A DNA stretch of 64,000 nucleotides from Methylobacterium sp. SyP6R (GCF_019216885.1 NZ_JAAQRC020000002.1:445001-509000); one strand, 5' to 3'. Shown: positions 8,337 through 17,403, counted from the stretch's first letter. Notes: generated by a model not told the origin, from the letters alone. A program made the numbers and translations.

Positions 8337-9994
8337 CCGCGATCCCGCTGCTTGCCATCCGCGACCTCACGGTCGAGTTCGCTACCCGCCGCGGCCCGGT
8401 CCAGGCCGTGCGCCAGGTCGACGTCTCGGTCGCCAAGGGGGAGACCGTCGGCATCGTCGGCGAATCCGGCTCGGGCAAGTCGGTCACCTCCTACGCGGTG
8501 ATGCGGATCCTCGACCGGGCCGGCCGCATCGCCGGCGGCGCGGTCGATTTCTCCGGGATCGACCTGCGCGCGGCGACCGAGCGCCAGATGCGCGACCTGC
8601 GCGGGCGGGAGATCTCGATGATCTTCCAGAATCCCCGCGCGGCGCTCAATCCGATCCGCAAGGTCGGCCACCAGATCGAGGACGTGCTGCGCCAGCACGC
8701 CGAGGCCGGCTCGGGCGATGCCAAGGCGAAGGCCATCGCGGCGCTCGAACAGGTGAAGATCGCCCGGCCTGAGGAGCGCTACCACGCCTACCCGTTCGAA
8801 TTGTCCGGCGGCATGTGCCAGCGGGTGGTGATCGCGCTCGCGCTCGCGTGCCGGCCGCAGCTCCTCATCGCCGACGAGCCGACCACCGGCCTCGACGTGA
8901 CGACCCAGAAGGCGGTGATGGACCTCGTCACCGATCTCACCCGGGAGCGCGGCATGGCGACCGTGCTCATCACCCACGATCTTGGCCTCGCCGCCACCTA
9001 TTGCGACCGGATCGTCGTGATGGAGCAGGGCCGCGTGGTCGAGACGGCGCCCGCCACGACGATCTTCCGGGCACCCGCCCACGCCTATACCCGCAAGCTG
9101 ATGCAGGCGACGCCGCGCCCGGGCGTCACTCTCCGTGATCTCCTGCCCGAGGGGGCGCCGGCAGCACCCCTGGAGCACGCTCAAGGAGCAGGCGCCCCGC
9201 TGCTGGCGGTCTCGGGGCTGGTGAAGGCCTATCCGAAGCCGAAATCCCTGCTCTCGCGCCAGGAGGAAGCGCCGTTCCGGGCGGTCGATTCCCTGAATTT
9301 CACGGTCGATCGCGGCGAGAGCGTCGGACTCGTCGGCGAATCGGGCTGCGGCAAGTCCACCACCTCGACGATGGTGATGCGGCTCCTCGACCCGACCGAG
9401 GGCTCGATCGTGTTTTCCGGCGAGGAGATCGGCCGCGTGCCGGCGGCGCGCTTCGCCCGTCATCCTCTGCGGCCGAAGATCCAAATGGTGTTTCAGGATC
9501 CGACCGAATCCCTCAACCCGCGCTGGACCGCGGCGCGGGCCATCGCCGATCCGCTCCTGCGCTTCCGCACCGTGCGGGGCGCCGACGCGATCCGGGCGCG
9601 GTGCGAGGAACTCGCTCGCCTCGTCGGCCTGCCGGTCGATCTCCTCGACCGCTTCCCGCACCAGCTCTCCGGCGGCCAGAAGGCGCGGGTCGGCATCGCC
9701 AGGGCCATCGCCCCCTCCCCCGACCTCGTCATCCTCGACGAGCCGACCGCGGCCCTCGACGTGTCGGTGCAGGCGGTGGTGCTGAACCTGCTCGCCGACC
9801 TCAAGCAGGCGCTCGGGATGAGCTATCTCTTCGTCAGCCACGACCTGCAGGTCGTTCGGATGCTCTGCGACCGGGTGATCGTGATGCGGTCCGGCCGCAT
9901 CGTCGAGGAAGGCACGACGGAAGCGGTGCTGGAGGCGCCGCACGCCGAGTATACCCGCGCGCTGCTCGCGGCGATTCCGAGGCCGCCGGTGTGA
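8333..9994 (+). CDS. fused dual ABC ATPase, DppD-DppF type
   Basis: A 553-residue protein holding both nucleotide-binding domains of a peptide-type importer. Domain 1 has Walker A GESGSGKS, signature LSGGMCQR and Walker B LLIADEPTTGLD. Domain 2 has Walker A GESGCGKS, signature LSGGQKAR and Walker B LVILDEPTAALD. Each domain is followed by the oligopeptide-transporter C-terminal stretch (AHAYTRKLMQATPRP and HAEYTRALLAAIPRP). All catalytic motifs are intact in both halves, so both sites should hydrolyse ATP. The start overlaps the upstream permease stop. About 225 bases downstream, past a palindromic repeat, atzG begins. Confidence 0.92.
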   Translation: MTAIPLLAIRDLTVEFATRRGPVQAVRQVDVSVAKGETVGIVGESGSGKSVTSYAVMRILDRAGRIAGGAVDFSGIDLRAATERQMRDLRGREISMIFQNPRAALNPIRKVGHQIEDVLRQHAEAGSGDAKAKAIAALEQVKIARPEERYHAYPFELSGGMCQRVVIALALACRPQLLIADEPTTGLDVTTQKAVMDLVTDLTRERGMATVLITHDLGLAATYCDRIVVMEQGRVVETAPATTIFRAPAHAYTRKLMQATPRPGVTLRDLLPEGAPAAPLEHAQGAGAPLLAVSGLVKAYPKPKSLLSRQEEAPFRAVDSLNFTVDRGESVGLVGESGCGKSTTSTMVMRLLDPTEGSIVFSGEEIGRVPAARFARHPLRPKIQMVFQDPTESLNPRWTAARAIADPLLRFRTVRGADAIRARCEELARLVGLPVDLLDRFPHQLSGGQKARVGIARAIAPSPDLVILDEPTAALDVSVQAVVLNLLADLKQALGMSYLFVSHDLQVVRMLCDRVIVMRSGRIVEEGTTEAVLEAPHAEYTRALLAAIPRPPV

Positions 9995-10028
9995 GGCGGC
10001 TGCGCATGTTCCTCCCTCCCCACCCTCA

Positions 10029-10149
10029 ACCTCATCCTGAGGTGTCGATCCATCGAAGATGGACTGACCTCGAAGGAGGGCTCCAGGAGTCTCCGAGTTC
10101 CCTGGAACCCTCCTTCGAGGCTCCCTCCGGTCGCACCTCAGGATGAGGT
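10029..10149. repeat. CCTCATCCTGAGG palindrome repeat
   Basis: An imperfect inverted repeat of about 120 bases. The outer arms are ACCTCATCCTGAGGTG and CACCTCAGGATGAGGT, and the inner arms CCTCGAAGGAGGG and CCCTCCTTCGAGG. Related copies lie at 11851-11990, 38906-38960 and, truncated, 50109-50198. It sits between the transporter ATPase and atzG, where a hairpin could tune readthrough. Confidence 0.8.
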
Positions 10150-10218
10150 CGCGGGAGGGAACGACAAGTTCCGCCAACACGGTACGTCACCTCATCGATC
10201 CACCCGCGAGGCTCGCCC

Positions 10219-10434
10219 ATGACGACAGCGCCCCCCTCCCCTCCCCTGCTGCTCGACGACGAGTCCGCCGGCGCGGTCGTCGACGCGATGATGCCGCTGG
10301 TCGGCATCCCGATGGCGCCGGAATGGCGCGGAACGGTGATCGCCAGCGTCAAGGCGACGGCGGCAGCCGCCAAGCTGGTGCTGGACTTCCCTCTCGACGA
10401 CACCGTCGAGCCGGCGCCGGTGTTCCGGGCATGA
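10219..10434 (+). CDS. atzG: AtzG-like small subunit (DUF4089)
   Basis: A 71-residue protein of the DUF4089/AtzG family, the obligate partner of the AtzE amidase. Known family work shows that AtzG forms a heterotetramer with AtzE, is needed for soluble active enzyme, and is related to the GatC subunit of the amidotransferase. The sequence shows the helical core DDESAGAVVDAMMPLVG, PEWRGTVIASVKATAAAAKL and the terminal LDDTVEPAPVFRA, typical of these short partners. Its stop overlaps the atzE start (ATGA), supporting one-to-one production. Length matches AtzG of Pseudomonas ADP (about 68 residues). The assignment rests on family, length and position together. Confidence 0.85.
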   Translation: MTTAPPSPPLLLDDESAGAVVDAMMPLVGIPMAPEWRGTVIASVKATAAAAKLVLDFPLDDTVEPAPVFRA

Positions 10435-11831
10435 CGACGGCTGGCATGAGCGGGCAGGATACCGCTTCCGGAATCGCCGCCGCCGTGGCGGCGCGCCGGC
10501 TCACCGCCGCGGCCGCCATCGAGGCGGCCCTGGCGCGGATCGCCGCCATCGACCCCGGCGTGAACGCCTTCACGGACGTGACCGCCGACCGCGCCCGGGC
10601 CCGGGCGGCCGAGATCGATGCCGGCCTCGCCGCGGGGCGGGCGCCGGGCCCGCTGGCGGGGGTGCCCTTCGCGGTCAAGAACCTGTTCGACGTCGAGGGG
10701 ATTCCGACCCGCGCCGGCTCGAAGATCAACCGCGACAATCCGGCCGCCACCCGCAACGGCGCCCTGGTGCGGCGGCTCGAGGCGGCCGGCGCGGTTCTCG
10801 TCGGCGCCCTCAACATGGGCGAATACGCCTACGACTTCACCGGCGAGAACGCCCATGACGGCCCCTCGCGCAACCCGCACGACCGCGAGCGGATGTCCGG
10901 CGGCTCGTCCGGCGGCTCGGGCGCGGCGGTGGCGGCGGGGCTCGTGCCGCTCACCCTCGGCTCGGACACCAACGGGTCGATCCGGGTGCCCTCGGCCTTC
11001 TGCGGCACCTTCGGGCTCAAGCCCACCTTCGGCCGGCTGTCGCGGGCGGGCTCCTTCCCGTTCGTCGCGAGCTTCGACCATCTCGGGCCCCTCGCCCGCT
11101 CCGTCGCCGATCTCGCCCTGGTCTACGACGCGATGCAGGGGGAGGATTCCGACGATCCCTGGCAGGCGCCGCGGCCCGTGGAGCCGGTGGCGGGTGCCCT
11201 CGCGCAGGGCACGACGGGCCTGAGGGTCGCGGTGGCGGGCGGCTACTTCGCCCGCGGCGGCGAGCCGGATTGCTTCGCGGCCGTCGCCCGCGCCGCCGAG
11301 GCTTCGGGTGCCTCCCGCACGATCGAGATCCCGGAGGCCGCCCGCGCCCGCGCCGCGGCCTTCCTCATCACCGCCTCGGAAGCCGCCGGCCTCCATCTCG
11401 ACCGCCTGCGCGAACGCCCCGGCGATTACGACCCGGCGGTGCGCGACCGGCTGATCGCCGGCACGACCATCCCGGCGGCCTGGGTGCACCGGGCCCAACG
11501 CTTTCGCAGCTGGTACCGGGCGCGGGTGCTGGCGCTCTTCGACGAGGTCGACGTGATCCTCGCCCCCTGCACGCCCTGCCGGGCGCTACGGATCGGCCAG
11601 GCCACGATGGAACTCGACGGCGTGACCGTGCCGGCGCGGCCGAATATCGGCGTGTTCACCCAGCCGATCTCCTTCATCGGCCTGCCGGTCGTGGCCGTGC
11701 CGGTGCGGGTGGGCGGCGGGCTGCCGCTGGCCGTGCAGGTGATCGCGGCGCCGTGGCGGGAGGACCTGGCCTTGCGGGTCGCCGGAGCGATCGAGGCGGC
11801 GGGGGTGGGGGCGGCGCCGGTGGCGGGGTGA
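10431..11831 (+). CDS. atzE: AtzE-like amidase, 1-carboxybiuret hydrolase
   Basis: A 466-residue amidase-signature enzyme. The Ser-cisSer-Lys triad is visible: Lys83 in PFAVKNLFDVEG, Ser159 in SGGSSGGSG, and nucleophile Ser183 in GSDTNGSIR. In Pseudomonas ADP, AtzE with AtzG deaminates 1-carboxybiuret to 1,3-dicarboxyurea. Neighbours atzG (overlapping), atzH and atzF match the atzGEHF order of the cyanuric acid operon, but no AtzD ring-opening enzyme is present in this window. Start alternatives are 10431 (overlapping atzG) and 10446. GatA-like amidases share the fold; the atzG-H-F context makes AtzE the better name. Confidence 0.85.
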   Translation: MTTAGMSGQDTASGIAAAVAARRLTAAAAIEAALARIAAIDPGVNAFTDVTADRARARAAEIDAGLAAGRAPGPLAGVPFAVKNLFDVEGIPTRAGSKINRDNPAATRNGALVRRLEAAGAVLVGALNMGEYAYDFTGENAHDGPSRNPHDRERMSGGSSGGSGAAVAAGLVPLTLGSDTNGSIRVPSAFCGTFGLKPTFGRLSRAGSFPFVASFDHLGPLARSVADLALVYDAMQGEDSDDPWQAPRPVEPVAGALAQGTTGLRVAVAGGYFARGGEPDCFAAVARAAEASGASRTIEIPEAARARAAAFLITASEAAGLHLDRLRERPGDYDPAVRDRLIAGTTIPAAWVHRAQRFRSWYRARVLALFDEVDVILAPCTPCRALRIGQATMELDGVTVPARPNIGVFTQPISFIGLPVVAVPVRVGGGLPLAVQVIAAPWREDLALRVAGAIEAAGVGAAPVAG

Positions 11832-11850
11832 GGCCTTGTCCAACCCTCCC

Positions 11851-11990
11851 ACCTCATCCTGAGGTACTGCCGCATGCGGCAGCCTCGAAGGAGGGCTCCA
11901 GAGGCCACAGAGATTTCTGGAGCCCTCCTTCGAGGTCAGTCGATCTTCGATCGCGTGCGATCTGCGATCGCCAACACCTCAGGATGAAGT
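11851..11990. repeat. CCTCATCCTGAGG palindrome repeat
   Basis: The second copy of the family at 10029, about 140 bases: outer arms ACCTCATCCTGAGGTA and ACACCTCAGGATGAAGT, inner arms GAAGGAGGGCTCCAG and CTGGAGCCCTCCTTC. It occupies most of the gap between atzE and atzH, so the atz run is interrupted by a strong potential hairpin. Confidence 0.8.
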
Positions 11991-12045
11991 CGCAGGCGGG
12001 ATGAATTTGGATGATCACAACCTGCTTTTCTAGAAAGGAAACCCC

Positions 12046-12435
12046 ATGGACATCGACCACCCCGACGTGAAGGCCGAGGTCGAGGCGGCTTTCGCGGCTT
12101 ACGAAACCGCCCTCGTCACCAACGACGTGCCGACCCTGGAGGCCCTGTTCTGGGACGATCCCCGCACCATCCGGTACGGCATCGGGGAGAATCTCTACGG
12201 CATGGACGCGATCCGGGCGTTCCGCCGGGCGCGCTCGCCGGTCGGGGTCGAGCGGCGGATCGATCGGACCGTCATCACCACCTTCGGGCGCGACTTCGCC
12301 ACCGCCTCGACGCTGTTCTGGCGCGAGGCGCATCCCGGCAAGGTCGGGCGCCAGATGCAGTCCTGGGCCCGGCTCCCCGAGGGCTGGCGGGTCGTCGCCG
12401 CCCATGTCAGCCTGATCGACGAGGTTCCCGCGTGA
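12046..12435 (+). CDS. atzH: AtzH-like protein (DUF3225, NTF2 fold)
   Basis: A 129-residue DUF3225/NTF2-like protein, also known as HpxZ in oxalurate gene clusters. AtzH of the cyanuric acid operon is proposed to be an amidase turning 1,3-dicarboxyurea (the AtzE product) into allophanate, with Tyr22 and Arg46 implicated. Here Tyr19 (FAAYETAL) and Arg43 (PRTIRYG) keep the same 24-residue spacing. A good ribosome site (AAAGGA) precedes the ATG. The stop overlaps the atzF GTG start by four bases, coupling the last two pathway steps. HpxZ in oxalurate catabolism is the alternative role. Confidence 0.82.
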   Translation: MDIDHPDVKAEVEAAFAAYETALVTNDVPTLEALFWDDPRTIRYGIGENLYGMDAIRAFRRARSPVGVERRIDRTVITTFGRDFATASTLFWREAHPGKVGRQMQSWARLPEGWRVVAAHVSLIDEVPA

Positions 12436-14234
12436 CCGATTTTCCTCTCACCCTCGCCGATTACCGGACGGCCTACGCCTCGGGATCGCTCACGCCCGAG
12501 CAAGCCGTGCGCGAGGTCTACCGGCGCATCGCGGCACATGACGATCCGGCGGTCTTCCTCACCCTGCGGCCCGAGGCCGAAGTGGCGGCGGAAGCGGAAA
12601 ACCTGCCGGCCGGCCCGCTCCACGGCATCCCGGTTGCGGTAAAGGACAATATCGACGTGGCGGGCCTGCCCACCACCTGCGCCTGCCCCGATGATGCGCG
12701 CGTCGCGACGCAGGACGCCGCGGTGGTGGCGCGGCTGCGGCAGGCCGGGGCGCTGGTCATCGGCAAGACCAACCTCGACCAGTTCGCCACCGGCCTCGTC
12801 GGGGTGCGCTCGCCCTACGGCGTGCCGCGCAACACCCTCGATCCGGCGCTCGTGCCCGGCGGCTCGTCGTCGGGCTCGGCCGTCGCGGTGGCGGCCGGGC
12901 TGGTGCCGCTGGCGCTCGGCACCGACACCGCAGGTTCCGGCCGGGTGCCGGCGGGGCTCAACAATATCGTCGGGCTCAAGCCGAGCCTCGGGGCGCTGTC
13001 GACACGCGGCGTGGTGCCGGCCTGCCGCACCCTCGATTGCGTCTCGGTCTTCGCGCTGACCGTCGAGGACGCCTTCGCGGGCTTCTCGGCGCTTGCCGGA
13101 TTCGACGCCGCCGATCCGTTCTCGCGGGCCATGGCCGTCGGGCGGCCGGGACCGCTGCCGCGGCGAATCGGCGTGCCGGACGGTGCGAGCCGGCGATTCG
13201 GCGGCGACGCGCTCTCCGAGGCCGCCTTCGATCGCGCCCTCGCCGATCTCGAGGCGCTCGGCGCGACCCTGGTCCCGGTCGACCTGACACCGTTCTTCGC
13301 CGCCGCCGCCCTCCTCTATGACGGGCCGTGGGTGGCCGAGCGCTGGGAGGCGATCCGCGACCTCATCACCGAACGGCCGGAGGCACTGCACCCGGTCACC
13401 CGCGCCATCACGGAACGCGCCACCGCCTTCTCAGCCGCCGATGCCTTCGCGGGCCGCTATCGGCTGGCGGAGTTGCGCCGGGCCACCGAACCGGTCTGGC
13501 AAGGGATCGACGGAAAGGGAATCGACGCGCTCTGCGTGCCGACCTTCCCGCGCCCGCAGACCCTGGCGGCGCTCGCCGCCGACCCGATCGGCCCCAATGC
13601 CGAGCTCGGCACCTACACCAACTTCGTCAACCTGCTCGATCTCTGCGCGCTGGCGGTGCCGAGCCATCCCCGCGCCGACGGATGGCCGGCCGGCGTGACG
13701 CTGATCGCCCCGGCGGGCCGGGATGCCGCCCTGGTCCCCCTCGGCGAGGCCCTCCACCGCGCCGCCGGCCTCGCCATGGGCGCGACCGGCGCACCCCTGC
13801 CGCCGGCGCCCGCGCCGGGCCCGGCACGCGCCGGCGACGACGAGATCGAACTGGTGGTGGTCGGCGCGCACCTGTCGGGCCTTCCCCTCAACGGCGAGCT
13901 GACGGCGTTGGGCGCGCGGCTCCTGCGGGCGGTCGCGACCACGCCCGATTACCGGCTCTTCGCCCTGCCGGGCGCAGGCCCGCGCCGTCCCGGCCTGGTG
14001 CGGGTGGCGGCGGGGACGGGCACGTCGATCGCCACCGAGGTCTGGGCACTCACGCCCGAGGCCTTCGGCCGCTTCGTCGCAGGCATTCCCGCCCCCCTCG
14101 GCATCGGCACCCTGCGGCTTTCCGACAGCACGACCCCGAAGGGATTCCTGTGCGAGCCGGAGGGGGTCCGGGACGCGGAGGACGTGTCGGGCCATGGCGG
14201 ATGGCGCGCCTATCTGGCGGCCGGCCGGGCTTGA
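12432..14234 (+). CDS. atzF: allophanate hydrolase
   Basis: A 600-residue two-domain enzyme that hydrolyses allophanate to ammonia and CO2, the last step of biuret, cyanuric acid and ATP-dependent urea breakdown. Residues about 1-440 are the amidase domain with Lys71 (PVAVKDNIDV), Ser145 (PGGSSSGS) and nucleophile Ser169 (GTDTAGSGR). Residues about 450-600 are the AtzF-type C-terminal domain (VGAHLSGLPLNGEL, and TPKGFLCEPEGV), needed for decarboxylation of the intermediate. Length agrees with AtzF/DUR1 allophanate hydrolases. The start codon is GTG, overlapping the atzH stop. No urea carboxylase gene is nearby, so allophanate probably arrives from biuret or carboxybiuret. Confidence 0.93.
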   Translation: MTDFPLTLADYRTAYASGSLTPEQAVREVYRRIAAHDDPAVFLTLRPEAEVAAEAENLPAGPLHGIPVAVKDNIDVAGLPTTCACPDDARVATQDAAVVARLRQAGALVIGKTNLDQFATGLVGVRSPYGVPRNTLDPALVPGGSSSGSAVAVAAGLVPLALGTDTAGSGRVPAGLNNIVGLKPSLGALSTRGVVPACRTLDCVSVFALTVEDAFAGFSALAGFDAADPFSRAMAVGRPGPLPRRIGVPDGASRRFGGDALSEAAFDRALADLEALGATLVPVDLTPFFAAAALLYDGPWVAERWEAIRDLITERPEALHPVTRAITERATAFSAADAFAGRYRLAELRRATEPVWQGIDGKGIDALCVPTFPRPQTLAALAADPIGPNAELGTYTNFVNLLDLCALAVPSHPRADGWPAGVTLIAPAGRDAALVPLGEALHRAAGLAMGATGAPLPPAPAPGPARAGDDEIELVVVGAHLSGLPLNGELTALGARLLRAVATTPDYRLFALPGAGPRRPGLVRVAAGTGTSIATEVWALTPEAFGRFVAGIPAPLGIGTLRLSDSTTPKGFLCEPEGVRDAEDVSGHGGWRAYLAAGRA

Positions 14235-14370
14235 GCGTCCGTCCGGGCGCCCCGCCTCGTCCTTTCCGAGGAAATCGCCCGGCTCCGGAGGTCGAAAGCC
14301 CGTTCGGTTCGATCGCCCGTCTCGACGCCCTCCCGGTCCCTGCGGTCCCGCGCAGCGGGGCCCGTCGTGA

Positions 14371-14476
14371 CTCAGCAGATTTCGCAAGAGTGGCGGCTGG
14401 ATTCGCGATGAAAATCCGTGATAAAACAAGAACCTAAGCGGACGAAGCGTTGGCCTGCCAATGCAAGTCCGCTTAG
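14371..14476. repeat. MITE-like dispersed repeat, copy 1
   Basis: About 106 bases beginning CTCAGCAGATTTCGCA and ending TGCAAGTCCGCTTAG. The ends are near inverted complements, and the inside matches 29813-29920 closely (CCTAAGCGGACGAAGCGTTG is shared). No coding capacity. It lies in the otherwise empty gap between atzF and the convergent CXXCH gene. Confidence 0.8.
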
Positions 14477-14538
14477 GAGGGCGTCGATCCCGGGGAGACC
14501 GATCGGACAGGCTCTCGGGCCGTCATTCCCGAAAGGAG

Positions 14539-16479
14539 TTACTTCTCCTTCGACTCCACGGACGTCTTCAACGGATTGGTCGATCCGAAGATGTGGCTGA
14601 CGGAGGTGCTTGCCTGCGCCTGCGTTTCTTTCGGATTCGAACTATGACAGGCGAAGCAGTTGGTGCCCGAGGTGGACTTGGTATCGTTCCCCTGCGCGAA
14701 GGTCTCCATCGTGCCGTTGGCCAGCATGCTGGTGCCGATCTCGTTGCCGCCCTGGGGGAAGGGGCCTGTGGGCCGGGCTCCGCCCAAGGTCCACGTCGCG
14801 CCCATCAGGAGGTAGTTGAAGCGCGGATCGGACGCGGCTCCGACGGCACTGAGCTTCGCGCGGATGTCGGTGTTGAGCGAGACGATCTGGTTCGCGGCGA
14901 TGGCCGGGGTTTTGTCCGCCTGGTTGGGCTGGCCGTCCGAGGCGACACCCCAGGCCTTCTGATGCAGGACGTCGTTCGGCGCGATCTTCACCGGAGGGGA
15001 TGCCGTCGAGACGATATGCTGGTTCGCCTTGTCGTACTGGGCCAGTTGCGCGTTGTAATTGGTCTGCGGGCCGCTGGCCGAGAACGTCCACGGGCCGGTC
15101 GGATTGCTCGGAACGGGGGTCTCCTTCCCGCCGGACATGTAGCTGTAATCGGCGAGCGGCGCGTTGGCCTGATGCTCGAAGGTCGCCCAGACCATCTCGG
15201 GATGGCCGTTCGTGCTGCCGACGACATGCGCGCCGACCAGCGCGACCTGGGTCCGATTGGTCTTTCCCGTCGGCGCCCAATCGGCCGGATTGGTCGTCCG
15301 ATCGTACTCCGGTACCTCGGCCTGCGCCGTGATGTACCCCTTCCCCCCATCGGGCAGGGTCGCGGCCTCGACCCAGGCCAGCTTGACCTCGACCGCGAGC
15401 GCGTTGCCGTCCGCCAAGCTCGACGGGCCGCCGTGTTTCTTGGCGAAGTCGAAGATCGCCGTCAGATCCGGCTGCGAGGTCGGGAACAGGCCGAACGTGG
15501 CCGGATCGTCGGCGTCGTAGGTCGGGGCGATGCCGTTCGGCGTCTTGCGGCCGGTCAGGTACCAGGCATAGACGTCGTTGACGAGCACCTCGTAGTACAC
15601 GATCGCATCGTTCTGCGAGACCAGGACACCGTGGTCGCCGGCCTGGCCGGGACTCAAGGTGACGATGTCGCCGCTGCCGGCCTCGACGAAGACCGGGCCC
15701 GTCCGGGTGGCGATCTTCATCAACACCTTTTTGGCGGTGAGGGCATCGGCGATCTGCCGGCGCTCACTGGTCGCGCCCGGCGCCCCGCTAGTCGTCGTCG
15801 GTGCGGCCAGGCCGGCCAGGCGGCCGAGCTGCTGCGGCAGCATGCCGGCGGTCACCTTCGGCGCGAAGGTCTGGATCGGCTTGCCCTCGGCGTTCAGGAA
15901 TTCGGCCTTGCCGCCGGCCCCGGCCCTCACCGCGGCGATCTCCGCCGTCCCCTCGGCCCCGAGCGCGTTGCTGGCGGTGAGGCCGGCGCGGTCGGGGACC
16001 GTGACGAACTCGCGCAGATGCCCCTTGGCGTCGAGCACGAACGGCAATCCATCGGGGCCGAACTTGGTCGCGCTGAGGGAGAGGTTTCGCGCGAGGATGC
16101 CGTCCTGCTTGATCAGGTTGCCCTGGTCGAGCCGGTAGAACGCCTCCGAACGGAGCACCCGCTTGTCGTGGAGCGTGCCGGCGTCCGGCGAGGTCAGCCA
16201 CAGGAACATCTGCGCCGACCATTTATAGAAGTTGCAGTTGTTGCTCGTATCGAGTCCGAGACTGTTGGCCGGATTGACGGGCTGGTTCAATCCGGGCTTC
16301 GATTTGAACCAGCCGGTGAAGTCCTGCTGCGGCACGGTGCAGGTCGGATCGGGCGATGGCGGCAGGACCTGAGCCCCGGCCGCACCTGCGATCCCGGCCG
16401 CGAGGCTCGCGGCGAGGCCGACGATGCCTCCCGCACGGAGCCAGGACGAACGGCTGCAAGACGAACGCAAATGTTTCAT
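14539..16479 (-). CDS. secreted protein with single CXXCH heme motif
   Basis: A 646-residue exported protein of no named family that I recognise. Residues 1-36 look like a Sec signal peptide ending AGAAGAQ. The one heme c attachment motif, CFACH, lies about 30 residues from the C-terminus (SGTNCFACHSSNPKETQ). The rest is soluble with many aromatic and Asn/Thr-rich stretches (NCNFYKWSAQMFLWLT, MVWATFEHQANAPLADYSY). It could be a periplasmic c-type cytochrome or an enzyme with a heme-bearing tail. It lies downstream of the tyrosinase pair in the same direction, but a 430-base gap with a repeat separates them. The function is unknown. Confidence 0.75.
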   Translation of the reverse strand: MKHLRSSCSRSSWLRAGGIVGLAASLAAGIAGAAGAQVLPPSPDPTCTVPQQDFTGWFKSKPGLNQPVNPANSLGLDTSNNCNFYKWSAQMFLWLTSPDAGTLHDKRVLRSEAFYRLDQGNLIKQDGILARNLSLSATKFGPDGLPFVLDAKGHLREFVTVPDRAGLTASNALGAEGTAEIAAVRAGAGGKAEFLNAEGKPIQTFAPKVTAGMLPQQLGRLAGLAAPTTTSGAPGATSERRQIADALTAKKVLMKIATRTGPVFVEAGSGDIVTLSPGQAGDHGVLVSQNDAIVYYEVLVNDVYAWYLTGRKTPNGIAPTYDADDPATFGLFPTSQPDLTAIFDFAKKHGGPSSLADGNALAVEVKLAWVEAATLPDGGKGYITAQAEVPEYDRTTNPADWAPTGKTNRTQVALVGAHVVGSTNGHPEMVWATFEHQANAPLADYSYMSGGKETPVPSNPTGPWTFSASGPQTNYNAQLAQYDKANQHIVSTASPPVKIAPNDVLHQKAWGVASDGQPNQADKTPAIAANQIVSLNTDIRAKLSAVGAASDPRFNYLLMGATWTLGGARPTGPFPQGGNEIGTSMLANGTMETFAQGNDTKSTSGTNCFACHSSNPKETQAQASTSVSHIFGSTNPLKTSVESKEK

Positions 16480-16911
16480 CGCATCTGACCTTCGATAGTC
16501 ATGGTTGAAATGTCGGACGATCGTTGTGTCACGACATGGCGGCTCCGGCAGTCGAGCCCTTCGGCTCGATCCGGCAACTCATACAAGTTCTGATTGATTA
16601 ATTCAGGCGACCCCAACAGAGATCGTCTGAAGCACTGCGGAAGGCGGCTCCGCTCAGGCGCTGCGCGGGCTGATGAGATGAGTTCCAGAAAAAATCTCCG
16701 GAATTCATCTCGTACCAGCGGACCAGGATAGAGCGCTTCACGATCGCGTTGCAATCGCGAAGCTCTCCAGGTCTTTGGTCATGCCGCATGTTCTTCGACG
16801 AACCGGCATCCACTTCGTCGTAAAAAAATGCTCGAGGGCTTGGCGACGATTCGAGACCGAAGCCAGGCAGTCGGTGGCGCGCGATCGTCGGTCCGCCGCC
16901 GCCCTGGCGCC
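16480..16911. other. intergenic with divergent repeats
   Basis: No gene is supported. About 16625-16713 resembles the TGATACGG family (GCGGAAGGCGGCTCCGCTCAGG, then a GCGCGGGCTGATGA core), and 16729-16835 is a full TAGAGC-type repeat. The rest is unremarkable. Confidence 0.5.
16729..16835. repeat. TAGAGC-type dispersed repeat, copy A
   Basis: About 107 bases: starts TAGAGCGCTTCACGATCGCG, has an internal palindrome GATCGCGTTGCAATCGCGA, then CGACGAACCGGCATCCACTT, and ends ATGCTCGA, so the termini are inverted. Copies occur at 29713-29815, 49681-49784 (reverse) and 53511-53612 (worn). Noncoding and MITE-like. Confidence 0.82.
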
Positions 16912-17403
16912 CTACCGGGTGAGGTCGGGCGTCAGCAGCTTCAGGCTCGTCACTTCCGCGGCGGTCGGCGCGCGCGCCGGCTCGCCCCCTCCGACGATCG
17001 TGACGCGAACGGACAACGTCCGGTCCCGGATGGCGCCGGCCGGCACCGGCAGCGTGTAGACGCCACCGCCGCCGCGGGCGGCCGGACCGAACGGCGCGAC
17101 CGTGCCGATCGGGACACCCGACGGCGTGGTCACGTCGACCCGACGGCCGGCCGGCAAGGCCCCGACCTCCACTTCGAGGAAGGCACCGGCTGGCCCGGCG
17201 GGCGGCCGGGAGAGCGTGAACGTCCGCTCCATGTCCGATCCCTCTCGACCGGGTCCCTCTTGCACAGATCTGTCCTGACCATGGGCGGGCATGGCGGCGA
17301 GCACCAGGAGGATCGCCGCCCGCAGCGCCCGCCGGCCGGCCGGCGCCGCATGCCCGCCGCGCCGCCGCGCCCGCGACGCGTGACCGGGCATCCGGCGCGA
17401 CAT
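16912..17403 (-). CDS. secreted tyrosinase-associated protein
   Basis: A 163-residue predicted exported protein. A basic N-terminus (SRRMPGHASRARRRG) and hydrophobic ILLVLAAMPAHGQ form a signal peptide of about 42 residues. The mature part is beta-rich (FTLSRPPAGPAGAFLEVEVG, VYTLPVPAG, LSVRVTIVGGG) and resembles a small extra domain that follows many bacterial tyrosinases. It starts one base after the tyrosinase stop codon, so the two are co-translated. A role as copper-loading or structural partner is a guess from the coupling. Confidence 0.65.
   Translation of the reverse strand: MSRRMPGHASRARRRGGHAAPAGRRALRAAILLVLAAMPAHGQDRSVQEGPGREGSDMERTFTLSRPPAGPAGAFLEVEVGALPAGRRVDVTTPSGVPIGTVAPFGPAARGGGGVYTLPVPAGAIRDRTLSVRVTIVGGGEPARAPTAAEVTSLKLLTPDLTR

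Noticed and set aside
10431..11831. GatA subunit of the tRNA amidotransferase
   Set aside because: The fold is the same, but no GatB is nearby and the small partner, AtzH and AtzF fix the AtzE context.
10219..14234. Complete cyanuric acid operon atzDGEHF
   Set aside because: Nothing in the window resembles AtzD; only G, E, H and F are present.
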